Counted from the stretch's first letter, positions 42,064-52,175 are shown. The stretch is 64,000 nucleotides of DNA from Sphingobacterium micropteri (GCF_014692515.1 NZ_JACOIK010000001.1:1-64000); one strand, 5' to 3'. Made by a program: numbers and translations. The notes: generated by a model not told the origin, from the letters alone.

Positions 42064-45000
42064 TCCTCCTCCCGCTTTTTACGTTCATTCCAAATCCATA
42101 GCTTTCGCCAGAATTCGGATAAAGAATTGAACTCTTGCCGATATACTAACCCAACGGCACTGATGTAATCGCTATAGGGCGTGAACAAGAAATTTCGGGT
42201 ATTAAGTCTATTGTAGGCTCTTAATACAAGATTTCCATCTTGACGTAAGCGGAACGTGACTTCTGCATCGGTGGCTATCTGATCCGAGAAGAGCGTGAGA
42301 TCGTTGAGTTGATTTTGGCTACGGTCGCTAACACCTCCCGTAAAGACCAATCGGTCGTCGAAAAACCGTAAGGAAGCGGAAGCATCGTTGAAGGACCGGA
42401 TATTAAGATCCAGAAAATTCATGTTGAGAGACTGGGAGATGATGCTGTTTAGTTGATTGAAAGCGATTTCTGTACCTGCCGATAGGAGCGTGTTGTTGAC
42501 TTCTCTACCAAATTCCTGTGTCGATGCAGGCGTGAAGCTCCGTCGGACGATGAGACTAATAGCTTGTTGGTTAACATTGTTGATATCGCTCAAATAGCCT
42601 TGAAGCTCATCTTTAATATACGGTGTTTGTGGGAAATTAAGATCGAAAGAAACATCTGGCTGTGATAACGTACCTTTTAATATCATATCCGCCTGGGCCA
42701 GGATGCGATCGTTGTTTTCTGCTCGCCCCGCAGCATTGTATAAAGGAGCAATTGATGTTCGTTGTTGATAGGTTGCACTCAGATTAACGGTTGCTTCGGC
42801 AGGATTACCCGCCCATCGGATAGTTCCGCCTTCTTTGAGATCAAAGAACTTGTTAAAGAAATCTTGTGCGGTAAAATGGAATTTTCCGGAGATAACATGA
42901 TAATCACCAAACATCTCAAAATCACCCAAACTTGATATACGCAACGAAATATCACCTGTACCAACACCGGTTAAAGAGCCGATGTTGTTTTCTAGATTGA
43001 TTTCCGCATCAGGTGTCACGGTAATATCCATATTCATGGTTAAACCTTGAAAAAGCCGTTTAGAGATAGGTATCTCCTGTTGAGCAGAATCCGGGTTTAC
43101 AAAATAGATGAAATCGTTGTCAGTCACTTTCAACGAAGTATTAAAAGGCAGGGTAATTACCGTATTAGGGTTGGGGCGTACATCAATATCCATAACCATA
43201 GCACTAGTCGGGCCGTTAAAACGGAAAGCACCTGACGCGTAGGCTGTACCAAAGAACAGTTCATTGTCTTTCCGGGCGGTGTTTAGGATTTGGAAGTTAT
43301 CTGCTGTCACGTGAATAGCCAAATTCGGGTCGCTAAGTGTATTGAGATTGATTTCTCCGTTTGCTCGCGCTGTCGCATTTCGAGCATCGTTTAACAATAA
43401 ATTATTTAAAAGAATGGTATTCTCTTGGATGACGGAATGTTGATTAGAGATGCTGTATTTCGTCTGCAGATAATTAACCAAAAAAGACGCTTCCTTGATA
43501 TGGGCAGTTCCATTGATTTTTGGCTGTCGGATGGTACCACTTATTGTCACATCACCGCTCATGGTACCGTATAAATTGGAAACAAGTGTGCGGAGGAACG
43601 GTTGCACCACACCGAGATCTATATCGTTGACTATTCCTTTTAAATGTAATGCATCCTTTTCAGCATTGACGTCATACGAGCCATTGAGCGTAACCCCGTC
43701 GCCATCTACATCCAATAACTTAGATTGGAGTTGTATTAGTCCGGTCTGCGGATCAAAATCCGCGTTCACATCTAGACTCCCGATCGGCAGGTTATTGTAA
43801 ATGATCGGTGTCGTGGAGATATTGGCAGAAAGTGTTGGTGAACCAAAAACCGAATGTATTTGCATTTCTCCGCTAAGATGTCCGAGTAAATCAATGCCCA
43901 ATGGTCGTGTAATTCCCGAGAGTGAAGCTAGGCTGAAGTCTTTAAAAGCAATATCGAGCTTGTCGTCTTCATTGGAAAGGATCCCGTTTAAGCTGATCTC
44001 TTGGCGATCTCGGGAAATGTGAAGGTTATTTAAGTAAAATTTGCCTTTGGAGACCCGCAGATCCGCATCCTGATTGATTTCCCATGACTCCTTATTCAAT
44101 ACAATTTCAGATTGGTCAAACCGAATATTTGCTGGCTGATTATGAGCAAAGTGTATATTTCCGTTTAATTTAAGATAGTTAGGACGATCTGTTTCCGAAA
44201 GGGAAATATGGAAATTCAGACTGTCGTTAGCTAATACATTATTGATGGCAATATGGTCGACATATGTGGAGTCCGAAAAACTAAAGCGATCAGCCGTTAC
44301 ATCTAACGAAAAAGCTTGATTATCCGCTTTTTCGGTAAGCACAAGATTCTTGATGTTCATGCCTTTATAGGAAACTACTGGACTAAAAGCCTTAAAATTT
44401 GCTGTATAGTTATCCGACGAGAATTTGGCCGTTAAACGTGCTCCATCTTCTAATGCTAAACTGGGATCAAATAATGCTGATATAGGAGCAAAGGATTTGA
44501 CATTGATATGCAGGTCAAAATTTTGTGGATTGTAGGGTTGGATTTCGAGATTGATGGCAGGCGCATAACGCATAGCCAGCGAGCGAAAATAAGCACCTAT
44601 ACTGGATAAATCTATTTGTCCCGACATCACGCCGTCAACGACATCGGAATTTAGCGTCAACTGTTTAGAATATTCATCTCCTTCCGATTTAAAGTCTAAA
44701 TAGTTCATCACAAAATCGCCCCTTGTTGTACTGAACTGCAGATGATCGGAAGCAATTTGACCGTTTAAGGAATTCAGGGAGTTTCCATGTAGCTTTGCTT
44801 GAATATTGGACTGACTGACGACAATGCTGTCTTTGAGATAGAGATGTAATCCTTTTAAGTCGAGATGTTGGATGGTAGAATTAAATTCGTATCTCGGCAT
44901 AGTGTCTTGCCAGTTAACCTCTCCTTCAAAGACTAGAGCAGCGTGTTGATCATCAATTTTGCCATTAGCAAATAAAATCTTATCCAGCATCTCGCCTTCA

Positions 45001-46385
45001 AAATCTATTTGCTGATAGCAATAATTCTTGAAAAAGAGATTCGACAAATGACCATGCGTGCTTAAATGTAGTGATTTTGCATCATTTCCCCTGCCGTCGT
45101 ATTGAAGGCTAAAACCCGTTGTGCCAATTTCATTGGAGCGCACGAATTTCCCCAAGTCAAAGGAAGCGGTTTCTACTTTCCCCCTATATTGTAACGAAGG
45201 TTTTATCGTGATACTACTTTTGGTGGAGAGGGAACCCAGCGCTGTGGTAGCCCTCCCGTCTACATCAAAAAGGTAGTAATATCCGTTAAGTGTGCCTTGA
45301 TAGGCTAAAGTTTCCAAAAGATGAAGTTGATCTGGCAGGGAAAAGGAAGATTGATTGGATAATGCCGGTACAAGCTCTTCGACATCTTTTGCGGAGGTTT
45401 GTAGATTCGCTAATGCAAAATGGAATCGCGTTTGCTCGATTGCCGGTAGCCCGTCAATCGTAAAGTCCCCTTGTAGACTGGTTTGTGTCCCCGTCTTGAG
45501 ATAAACATCATGAGCCGTTAGATGTTCGACCGTGCCAGAAACGGAAGCTTGGATAACATCCGTTGTGAATCGAACATTTACCATGGTTGGTGCAAAAAAC
45601 TCTATATCACGCGAATCTACAAAAGCATCGTGAAGTTTGCCTTCCATATTCACTTTTTGGATAAAATCCGAAAAGTCTGTAAAACTATCGTAATAAAAAG
45701 CGAGATAATTGCCTATCCTAGAGCGATTGGTATGTAGCACCAAGTCAATAAATTCCATCTTCTTGTTGGATACATAAGATTTCGCACTAAACTCTTGCAG
45801 GTACAGTCCGCTTTTTTCTTTGAAGGTGAGCTGTTGTACATCTGCTTGTATGTTCGTGTCATCATAGCGGATCGCTTTAATATCACCCGAAATGTTTGTC
45901 AAATCTAGATCACTAAAATCTACACCGCGGTTATGATGATTAAAGCGATGGTCGGTCAGTTTGAAATGATTGTCGTGCAGTGTGACACGTTGCAAATCCA
46001 ATTGCATTTTAGTTGTTTTCGGTGTTTGTTCTTCTTTCTTTGGTGAAAAATAATCAATTAAGAAACTAACATTGGTGCTGTCCTTATATACTTCGTAGTT
46101 AATAAAAGCACTATCTAACGTGACTTGTTGAATTCCGATTTGCTTATTCCATATTTTTACCAGGGAAATGCGGGCGGTTGCACTTTTGGCGGATAGTAAG
46201 ATGTTCCCATTTCGGTCGTTGATCGAAAAGTGCTGTAACTCTAACGAACTAAAGGGCTTGAAATATACTTTTTCCAAAGAGATATCCGTCTGTAACTCTT
46301 TGCTCAGGTAGTTTGCCACCTTTTTCGTGACATAGGTCTGTACAGCAGGATAACGTAATAAGAAAACAGCCAATATCGTTAGCAA
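42060..46385 (-). CDS. tamB: TamB-like translocation/assembly module protein (DUF490)
   Basis: A 1441-residue envelope protein with one N-terminal membrane helix and a very long repetitive beta-rich body typical of AsmA/TamB proteins that bridge the periplasm. These are implicated in beta-barrel insertion and phospholipid transfer. The last ~350 residues are the TamB C-terminal domain (GVGTGDISLRISSLGDFEMF, then GGTIRWAGNPAEATVNLSA). The frame stays open to 46448 and reads IEYKNIKKILKITLITLLSI before the TTG at 46385. That stretch has the expected basic-plus-hydrophobic start, but there is no ATG or GTG in it. The true start is therefore uncertain. tsaD diverges only 14 bases from the end of the open frame. 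Confidence 0.88.
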   Translation of the reverse strand: MLTILAVFLLRYPAVQTYVTKKVANYLSKELQTDISLEKVYFKPFSSLELQHFSINDRNGNILLSAKSATARISLVKIWNKQIGIQQVTLDSAFINYEVYKDSTNVSFLIDYFSPKKEEQTPKTTKMQLDLQRVTLHDNHFKLTDHRFNHHNRGVDFSDLDLTNISGDIKAIRYDDTNIQADVQQLTFKEKSGLYLQEFSAKSYVSNKKMEFIDLVLHTNRSRIGNYLAFYYDSFTDFSDFIQKVNMEGKLHDAFVDSRDIEFFAPTMVNVRFTTDVIQASVSGTVEHLTAHDVYLKTGTQTSLQGDFTIDGLPAIEQTRFHFALANLQTSAKDVEELVPALSNQSSFSLPDQLHLLETLAYQGTLNGYYYLFDVDGRATTALGSLSTKSSITIKPSLQYRGKVETASFDLGKFVRSNEIGTTGFSLQYDGRGNDAKSLHLSTHGHLSNLFFKNYCYQQIDFEGEMLDKILFANGKIDDQHAALVFEGEVNWQDTMPRYEFNSTIQHLDLKGLHLYLKDSIVVSQSNIQAKLHGNSLNSLNGQIASDHLQFSTTRGDFVMNYLDFKSEGDEYSKQLTLNSDVVDGVMSGQIDLSSIGAYFRSLAMRYAPAINLEIQPYNPQNFDLHINVKSFAPISALFDPSLALEDGARLTAKFSSDNYTANFKAFSPVVSYKGMNIKNLVLTEKADNQAFSLDVTADRFSFSDSTYVDHIAINNVLANDSLNFHISLSETDRPNYLKLNGNIHFAHNQPANIRFDQSEIVLNKESWEINQDADLRVSKGKFYLNNLHISRDRQEISLNGILSNEDDKLDIAFKDFSLASLSGITRPLGIDLLGHLSGEMQIHSVFGSPTLSANISTTPIIYNNLPIGSLDVNADFDPQTGLIQLQSKLLDVDGDGVTLNGSYDVNAEKDALHLKGIVNDIDLGVVQPFLRTLVSNLYGTMSGDVTISGTIRQPKINGTAHIKEASFLVNYLQTKYSISNQHSVIQENTILLNNLLLNDARNATARANGEINLNTLSDPNLAIHVTADNFQILNTARKDNELFFGTAYASGAFRFNGPTSAMVMDIDVRPNPNTVITLPFNTSLKVTDNDFIYFVNPDSAQQEIPISKRLFQGLTMNMDITVTPDAEINLENNIGSLTGVGTGDISLRISSLGDFEMFGDYHVISGKFHFTAQDFFNKFFDLKEGGTIRWAGNPAEATVNLSATYQQRTSIAPLYNAAGRAENNDRILAQADMILKGTLSQPDVSFDLNFPQTPYIKDELQGYLSDINNVNQQAISLIVRRSFTPASTQEFGREVNNTLLSAGTEIAFNQLNSIISQSLNMNFLDLNIRSFNDASASLRFFDDRLVFTGGVSDRSQNQLNDLTLFSDQIATDAEVTFRLRQDGNLVLRAYNRLNTRNFLFTPYSDYISAVGLVYRQEFNSLSEFWRKLWIWNERKKREED

Positions 46386-46432
46386 GAGGATGCTAAGCAG
46401 CGTAATCAGCGTTATTTTAAGTATTTTTTTGA

Positions 46433-46440
46433 TATTTTTG
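46433..46440 (+). promoter_or_regulatory. Candidate -7 promoter element for tsaD
   Basis: TATTTTTG at 46433-46440 is an exact TAnnTTTG, 22 bases before the tsaD ATG. It lies inside the 5' coding region of the divergent tamB frame. A -33 TTG is not evident. Confidence 0.42.
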
Positions 46441-46462
46441 TATTCTATTTAAATATTGTACA

Positions 46463-47464
46463 ATGGCTGTTATCCTCGGTATCGAGTCTTCCTGTGATGA
46501 AACTTCTGCCTCTATATGTATAGACGGTGAAATTAAATCAAATATTATTGCTAGTCAAGCAATTCATGCAAAATATGGAGGTGTGGTACCCGAATTAGCA
46601 TCGCGAGCCCATCAGCTACATATCATTCCGACCGTGGATGAAGCTATTCAACAGGCAAAAATACATAAAAATGATGTGGATGCGGTGGCTTTTACACGAG
46701 GACCTGGACTTTTAGGCTCACTTTTGGTCGGTACGTCTTTCGCTAAATCGTTTGCATTGGCTCGTCAAATCCCGCTGATTGAAATTAACCACATGCAAGC
46801 ACATATCCTAGCACATTTTATAGAGCAACCGAAACCCAGCTTTCCTTTTCTTTGCCTAACCGTATCGGGCGGACATACACAGATTGTATTGGTGAAAGAC
46901 TATTTTGAAATGGAGTTGCTCGGACAAACGCTTGATGATGCAGCCGGAGAAGCGTTTGACAAAACAGCGAAAATACTGAACCTACCTTATCCGGGAGGGC
47001 CATTAATCGATAAATATGCACAGGAAGGAAATCCGGACGCCTATAAATTGCCCGAACCGCAAATTCCGGAATTGAATTTTAGTTTTTCGGGTCTTAAAAC
47101 GGCTATTTTATATATGGTACAGGCGGAAGAAAAGAAGGATCCCAATTTTTTAATGGAAAATATAGCTGATGTATGTGCTTCGGTGCAAAAGCGTATTGTT
47201 TCTATTTTATTGAATAAGCTAAAGAAAGCGGCGAAACAAACTGGCGTGCGGAATATGGCAATCGCAGGAGGGGTTTCTGCTAATTCGGGTCTACGACAGG
47301 GGTTGTTGGAAATGGGTAAGCAATACCAGTGGAACGTATTCATTCCCAAATTTGAATACTGTACCGACAACGCGGCGATGATTGCTATTGCGGGGTACCA
47401 TAAATATCTGCGCAAAGATTTTGTCGGTCAAGATATTACACCTTTAGCGCGGATGCACGTGTAG
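46463..47464 (+). CDS. tsaD: tRNA N6-threonylcarbamoyladenosine synthase catalytic subunit TsaD
   Basis: A 333-residue enzyme that transfers the threonylcarbamoyl group to A37 of ANN-decoding tRNAs, with TsaB and TsaE. ASKHA fold: ILGIESSCDETSASI at the N-terminus, the metal-binding histidines in INHMQAHILAHF (about residues 110-121), and LTVSGGHTQIVL. Later blocks are GEAFDKTAKILNLPYPGGP, AIAGGVSANSGLRQGL and a closing CTDNAAMIAIAGYH. Length and all motifs are normal. It is essential in most bacteria. It stands alone, tightly divergent from the tamB-like gene. Confidence 0.96.
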   Translation: MAVILGIESSCDETSASICIDGEIKSNIIASQAIHAKYGGVVPELASRAHQLHIIPTVDEAIQQAKIHKNDVDAVAFTRGPGLLGSLLVGTSFAKSFALARQIPLIEINHMQAHILAHFIEQPKPSFPFLCLTVSGGHTQIVLVKDYFEMELLGQTLDDAAGEAFDKTAKILNLPYPGGPLIDKYAQEGNPDAYKLPEPQIPELNFSFSGLKTAILYMVQAEEKKDPNFLMENIADVCASVQKRIVSILLNKLKKAAKQTGVRNMAIAGGVSANSGLRQGLLEMGKQYQWNVFIPKFEYCTDNAAMIAIAGYHKYLRKDFVGQDITPLARMHV

Positions 47465-47543
47465 CGGTACGCAAAATAAATTATGGAATTTTCACTTCGT
47501 TGTCATCATGAAAGAAAAGATGTAAACCTTAACACTTTTCGTT

Positions 47544-48416
47544 ATGTGGAACAACAAATTAGATATTTATGAGAAAGAATGGCTAGATGTCGTTTTTTCT
47601 TCCCGCAACCAAACTTATGGTGCGTATGATTTACGACGTCAATCTGCTGCGGCCACGAATAAGGCCTTGCTTATGGTTATGTTCGCTGTTGCCTTATTGG
47701 TAGGTGGAAAATATGCTTATGACCGGATGCCGGGTACGACCTCAGTGCCAATAATTGAAAACCATACACCCGTTACAATTGAACAATTGGCAATTCCCGA
47801 ACCGCTAAAAGAAGAGGAAGTCATCCTCCCGGCAGAACAACCTGTCCAAAAGATTGCACAAGACCCACCTGCACAGGATCTGATCCGTTTTGTAGAGCCC
47901 GTTATAACTGATCGTAATAGAGCAGTCGAGGATGTTGCTTCGCAAGATGATCTAAAAGATAAGATGACTGCCCGGCTTACGCTTAAAAAAGTGGATGGCG
48001 GTTCTTTTGTTGCAAAAGGGGAATTTGGCCCTACGAAAGAACTAGGAAACATCACCGGAACAGCCACAGGTGATCCCGATGGTGGTGCGTTAAATAATGG
48101 TGAACCGTTTGTATCGGTAGAGGTTATGCCAGAGCCAATAGGCGGTATGGCTGCATTTGTCAATTGGGTAGGAAAGAACTATGCGTATCCCGATAGGGCG
48201 TTGGATCAGGGGATTAAAGGGAGTGTGATCGCGACGTTTGTAGTGGAAACAGATGGCTCTTTAACCGATATTACGATATTGCGGGATATCGGTTTCGGTA
48301 CAGGTGATGAGGCTATCCGCGTGTTGAAAAAAGCCGTAAAATGGAAACCGGGTGTTCAAAATGGAGTACCTGTTAGAGTCAAATATACACTGCCTATCAA
48401 ATTGAGTACGTTTTAA
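47544..48416 (+). CDS. Energy transducer TonB
   Basis: A 290-residue inner-membrane protein that passes proton-motive energy to outer-membrane transporters such as SusC. A cytoplasmic N-terminus (NQTYGAYDLRRQSAAATNKA) precedes one helix (LLMVMFAVALLVGGKYAYD, about 45-63). A periplasmic linker with Pro/Glu stretches (EPLKEEEVILPAEQPVQ) leads to the C-terminal TonB domain (AYPDRALDQGIKGSVIATFV through GVPVRVKYTLPIKL). The YGAYDLR opening is common to TonB proteins of Bacteroidota. No exbB/exbD pair is adjacent. gldL follows 154 bases later with a repeat remnant in between. Confidence 0.92.
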   Translation: MWNNKLDIYEKEWLDVVFSSRNQTYGAYDLRRQSAAATNKALLMVMFAVALLVGGKYAYDRMPGTTSVPIIENHTPVTIEQLAIPEPLKEEEVILPAEQPVQKIAQDPPAQDLIRFVEPVITDRNRAVEDVASQDDLKDKMTARLTLKKVDGGSFVAKGEFGPTKELGNITGTATGDPDGGALNNGEPFVSVEVMPEPIGGMAAFVNWVGKNYAYPDRALDQGIKGSVIATFVVETDGSLTDITILRDIGFGTGDEAIRVLKKAVKWKPGVQNGVPVRVKYTLPIKLSTF

Positions 48417-48433
48417 AAACTAAAATACCGTTT

Positions 48434-48475
48434 TGTCTGTCATGCTGAACGGCGTGAAGAATCTTAAAATCCCAC
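48434..48475 (+). repeat. Fragment resembling the dispersed 'GTCATgCTGAACgg...GAAGAATC' intergenic repeat
   Basis: The sequence TGTCATGCTGAACGGCGTGA followed by AGAATCTTAAAATCC resembles a dispersed intergenic repeat motif seen in many bacterial genomes (GTCAT-CTGA-CGAAG-GAA-GATC type). Only this copy was found in the window. It lies in the tonB-gldL spacer. Identification rests on memory of the motif. Confidence 0.35.
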
Positions 48476-48570
48476 CACTTGTAATTTATGGTATTTTTAT
48501 TGCTAGTACTTTGAGATCGTTTTAATATATCATGAGCGAGGCATCATAGTGCTACTAAAAATGAATAAAT

Positions 48571-49386
48571 ATGAGTGTAAAGAAAAAAGACAATTCAAGA
48601 TGGTTACACATTGCTATCTCTTGGGGAGCTAGTATCGTTATTATTGGTGTTCTGTTTAAAATACTTTATATAGGAGGCTCATTTGCCAACTATATGATTG
48701 GTATTGGTTTAGCGGTGGAAGCCTTTCTATTTTTCCTAATGGGGTTCAATCCGCCGCCAAAAGAACCTGCATGGGAGAGAGTTTATCCTGAATTGGACGA
48801 GAATTACGCCGGAGAGTTGCCGCAGCGATCGGCTGCACTTAGCCATCAACCGGCAGGGCCGTCGGCGACAGCGGCGTTGGACAAGATGTTTGCGGACGCA
48901 AAGATAGAACCTGTGCTGATTGAAAATCTGGGAAGAGGCTTGCGCGATTTTAGTGATAAAGTGTCGGCTATCAACCAAATATCAGATGTCTCGTTTGCAG
49001 CAAATGAATTTACCGAGAAATTAAAATATGCAAGCTCGAAATTTGATAATCTCAGTATGGCTTTTGAAAAAGCATCCGCCAATCTCGTAGCGATGTCCAA
49101 TACGAACATGGATACTGCAGGTTACCACCAACAGGTGCAAAATCTAACAAGCAACTTGAAATCGTTGAATGAGATGTACGAACGGGAATTACGGGATTCG
49201 GCATCTCATCTACAATCCATGAACCAATTCTATGAAAGCTTAAGTTATACGATGAAAAACTTCAACGAATCCCTAGATGACTCGAAGGTGTTTAAAGAAG
49301 AAGTAAACAAGTTGGCTAAGAATCTAGCAGCCTTGAATACCGTGTACGGCGGTATGTTGACGGCCATGAATCAGCCACGTGTGTAG
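48571..49386 (+). CDS. gldL: Gliding motility / type IX secretion motor protein GldL
   Basis: A 271-residue inner-membrane protein of the proton-driven motor that powers type IX secretion and gliding. Two close helices at the N-terminus (WLHIAISWGASIVIIGVLFK, then YMIGIGLAVEAFLFFLMGF, ending before NPPPKEPAWERVYPEL) are the GldL hallmark. The second carries the Glu thought to carry protons. A long coiled-coil cytoplasmic tail fills residues 115-265. gldM follows after 33 bases. gldK, which normally precedes gldL, is absent from this side and lies 3.7 kb away in reverse orientation. Confidence 0.94.
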   Translation: MSVKKKDNSRWLHIAISWGASIVIIGVLFKILYIGGSFANYMIGIGLAVEAFLFFLMGFNPPPKEPAWERVYPELDENYAGELPQRSAALSHQPAGPSATAALDKMFADAKIEPVLIENLGRGLRDFSDKVSAINQISDVSFAANEFTEKLKYASSKFDNLSMAFEKASANLVAMSNTNMDTAGYHQQVQNLTSNLKSLNEMYERELRDSASHLQSMNQFYESLSYTMKNFNESLDDSKVFKEEVNKLAKNLAALNTVYGGMLTAMNQPRV

Positions 49387-49419
49387 GAAACCATCATTTT
49401 ATAACTAAAACGGAAAAGA

Positions 49420-50958
49420 ATGGCTTACGGAAGAGAGACGCCAAGGCAACGCATGATCAATATTTTATATTTGGTATTGCTAGCCTTACTCGCATTAAAT
49501 GTACCAAACTCCATATTAGATGCTTTTAAGAATATTAATGACAGTCTTGAAGCTTCTAAAACCAATGTCGACAATTCTGTCGAACAGTTGTTTGCCGCAT
49601 TTGAGAGTACAAAATTAAAAGAAGAACCAGAACGGGCGAAGCCTATCTATGAACAGGCTAAACAAGCTCGCGCTGTTGTAGATGAACTGGATCAATACAT
49701 TAATGAATTGAAGCAGGAATTTGAGAAGCAAGGTGGTGGGTATGATGAAGATACCGGTGATTTGGTACGACGCGAAAATGCAGATATCGCACCTCACCTT
49801 ATGATTAACGGCAAAAGAGGGGTGGAATTAAAAGAGAAGATAAACAGTACCCGTGAAAAACTATTGTCGTTATTGAATGAAGATGACCGGAAATCTGTTT
49901 CGTTTTCATTGGAAGCACAAGATCCGGAGAAATCCGTAAACGGCAAAAGGAAATGGGAAGATGTTAACTTTGGAAGCGGAACGCCTTTGACAGCTGCAAT
50001 GACTACGCTGACTAAAATACAAGTCGATGCGCAGAATGCGGAATCCGATGTCGTGAAGCTAATTTTAGGCAAAATGGATCAAGCTGTGGTGAATTTGGAT
50101 AAATTTGCAGCAGTAGCGGTAGCACCTACATCCTATCTTGTTCAGGGGCAGCCATACACGGCGGAAGTTTTCTTGACCGCTTCAGATTCCAAATCAGAAC
50201 CATCGATCAGTGTCAATGGAAGTGCGTTAAACGTCGTGGATGGAAAAGGTGTCTATACGGTGCCCACCAACCAAGAAGGTATTTTCACCTGGACGGGAAC
50301 CATTCAAGTAAAACAAACGGACGGTACGGTTAAGGAATATCGTACACCAGAACAGACTTATCAGGTAGCTAGACCCTCGGCTGTTGTTTCACCGGATAAG
50401 ATGAATGTATTGTATATCGGCGTAACGAACCCTATTTCTGTATCTGCGCCGGGCACGCCCACAAATAAAATCAATGTAAGCATGAACGGCGGCGGCGGTC
50501 GTATTTCGGGCTCCGGTGGGAAATATAACGTCACGGTGAGCTCGCCGGGAACTGCTCGCATATCGGTATCCGCCGAAGTGGCGCCAGGTAAAACGCAGAC
50601 ATTGAGCACAACAGAGTTTCGCGTAAAGAGAATTCCGGATCCAATTGCAAAATTCGGGGGGAAAACAGGGGGTAATATGGCAACTGTGGCGATCAAAGCT
50701 CAAAATGCCGTATTCGCAACATTAGATAACTTTGATTTTGATGCCAAATTTAAAGTTACCAAATTCAGTTTGATCATCGCTAAGCCAAGGGCGGATGCCA
50801 TCGTCCTTTCTACCAATGGAGGAACGTTAAACTCCAGTATGAAAACTGCGTTGAACGGAATCGTTCCGGGTACTAGAGTGATATTCGATAATATTATCGC
50901 GGTAGGTCCGGATGGATCTCCAAGGCAATTGAACGCTGTCGCATTAACGGCAAACTAA
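49420..50958 (+). CDS. gldM: Gliding motility / type IX secretion motor protein GldM
   Basis: A 512-residue partner of GldL. The N-terminal signature RETPRQRMINILYLVLLALL and the single helix (about 12-30) are typical. The periplasmic part has a helical first domain (about 40-220, SLEASKTNVDNSVEQLFAAF) and then four immunoglobulin-like beta domains to the C-terminus (for example PIAKFGGKTGGNMATVAIKA and TNGGTLNSSMKTALNGI). GldM spans the periplasm and couples the motor to the GldK/GldN ring. It is co-transcribed with gldL. A bidirectional terminator follows, where gldN would usually come next on the same strand. Confidence 0.94.
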   Translation: MAYGRETPRQRMINILYLVLLALLALNVPNSILDAFKNINDSLEASKTNVDNSVEQLFAAFESTKLKEEPERAKPIYEQAKQARAVVDELDQYINELKQEFEKQGGGYDEDTGDLVRRENADIAPHLMINGKRGVELKEKINSTREKLLSLLNEDDRKSVSFSLEAQDPEKSVNGKRKWEDVNFGSGTPLTAAMTTLTKIQVDAQNAESDVVKLILGKMDQAVVNLDKFAAVAVAPTSYLVQGQPYTAEVFLTASDSKSEPSISVNGSALNVVDGKGVYTVPTNQEGIFTWTGTIQVKQTDGTVKEYRTPEQTYQVARPSAVVSPDKMNVLYIGVTNPISVSAPGTPTNKINVSMNGGGGRISGSGGKYNVTVSSPGTARISVSAEVAPGKTQTLSTTEFRVKRIPDPIAKFGGKTGGNMATVAIKAQNAVFATLDNFDFDAKFKVTKFSLIIAKPRADAIVLSTNGGTLNSSMKTALNGIVPGTRVIFDNIIAVGPDGSPRQLNAVALTAN

Positions 50959-50974
50959 TAGGAATTGCAAATAG

Positions 50975-51010
50975 CAAAAAATGCCACTCGTTTTTGAGTG
51001 GCATTTTTTG
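50975..51010. terminator. Bidirectional terminator between gldM and gldN
   Basis: A 15-bp perfect stem CAAAAAATGCCACTC with its complement and a GTTTTT loop at 50990-50995, with A and T runs on both sides. It stands exactly where the two halves of the gld locus meet head-on. Confidence 0.9.
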
Positions 51011-51029
51011 TTACACGAAATCTCAACAC

Positions 51030-52175
51030 TTATTCCAACTCCTCTGTTTCCGCTATGGGTTGCTGTTCTTGTGTTGGAGGTTGTTGACTTTCTGTTTCTA
51101 GCGTTGTTGTTTCTTCTTCAGCTGTTGTTGTGGTTGTATTTGATGAATTGCCAGTAGATGGCGTATTGTTGTTTTGTCGTTGAACCGGTGGCTGGTAATT
51201 TTCAAGTTCTTCGGGATTTACACCTTTTGGTGCAGACCAAAGTTTTTCTTTATAGGCTTCCAATTTATCCTCGATTTGTTGGGCTTCTTGCAGCTGTTGT
51301 AAAGCATTTTCCGCATATTGCGCTTCTTGGCGCATGGCGCTAGGTGAGGATTCCCGGATAATCGTACTGGCAAATTTCCGTTGAACGAAGAGGTCATCCA
51401 TGCTCATGTCATACAGACCTCTATCGGGATCCGAGACGTCCACTTTCACCAATGTGTAACGTAGCTGTGGGAAATATAACCAAAATGCTGGCGTCGAACC
51501 TACAGCTTCTGCTAGCTCCGCAGAAGAAGAGATATCCATCAAAGGAGCCACACCAATAATACGTGTTTCCAGACGACCGCGTTGTTTGTCAAAGAAAATG
51601 TCTTCCTTGATCCTAAATTTGGTAACACGTTCGGGATTAAATTCATTCAAGGTCATCTGTGCATCAATCTGATTCCCTTCCTCATCAAAAATTGGAACCA
51701 ATACGCTATCGGCGAACTGTGCGACACCCTGACTGGCCGTCATTTTTGATTTGAAAGAATCGTCTTCCGGACTGTAAGGTGTTAGTTTTCCGTCGTTTAT
51801 TCCTTTCATGATGGCTTCAATTAACGATGCTCCCGGAATAGCATAAATATAATTCTCCTCGTTCGACAAATCGATATCTCTCCATACCCGTTTGTAAAAG
51901 CGGATATTTTTCATGTTCACCTTCGGATAAGCAAATGGAACCGCATCTTCCAGATTATTCACTTGATAGAAACCGTCCGTTAACGGGATCGTATCCAACA
52001 ATATATCCTGGTTGCTCGTGTCATATAGAGGAGTCTGTTGCTCACTTCCCAAGAAGACGTCCCGTTGGAAGGTATCTAGTATGGTGGTATCTTGTTGCGG
52101 AGGAATATCCACCTGCTGTTGTGCTACAGCATGATTAAACCCAAATAATATCGCTATAATGATTAATTTTTTCAT
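51030..52175 (-). CDS. gldN: Gliding motility / type IX secretion protein GldN
   Basis: A 381-residue periplasmic protein that forms the ring beneath the outer membrane with GldK. A signal peptide (MKKLIIIAILFGFNHAVAQQ) precedes the conserved mature core: FYKRVWRDIDLSNEENYIYA near residues 90-110, then the GldN block TKFRIKEDIFFDKQRGRLET and GVAPLMD. The tail from about 315 is a low-complexity Thr/Gln/Glu region (TTTTTAEEETTTLETESQQP). The ATG at 52175 is preferred over a GTG and an ATG just upstream. It follows gldK by 60 bases and converges on gldM. Confidence 0.92.
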   Translation of the reverse strand: MKKLIIIAILFGFNHAVAQQQVDIPPQQDTTILDTFQRDVFLGSEQQTPLYDTSNQDILLDTIPLTDGFYQVNNLEDAVPFAYPKVNMKNIRFYKRVWRDIDLSNEENYIYAIPGASLIEAIMKGINDGKLTPYSPEDDSFKSKMTASQGVAQFADSVLVPIFDEEGNQIDAQMTLNEFNPERVTKFRIKEDIFFDKQRGRLETRIIGVAPLMDISSSAELAEAVGSTPAFWLYFPQLRYTLVKVDVSDPDRGLYDMSMDDLFVQRKFASTIIRESSPSAMRQEAQYAENALQQLQEAQQIEDKLEAYKEKLWSAPKGVNPEELENYQPPVQRQNNNTPSTGNSSNTTTTTAEEETTTLETESQQPPTQEQQPIAETEELE

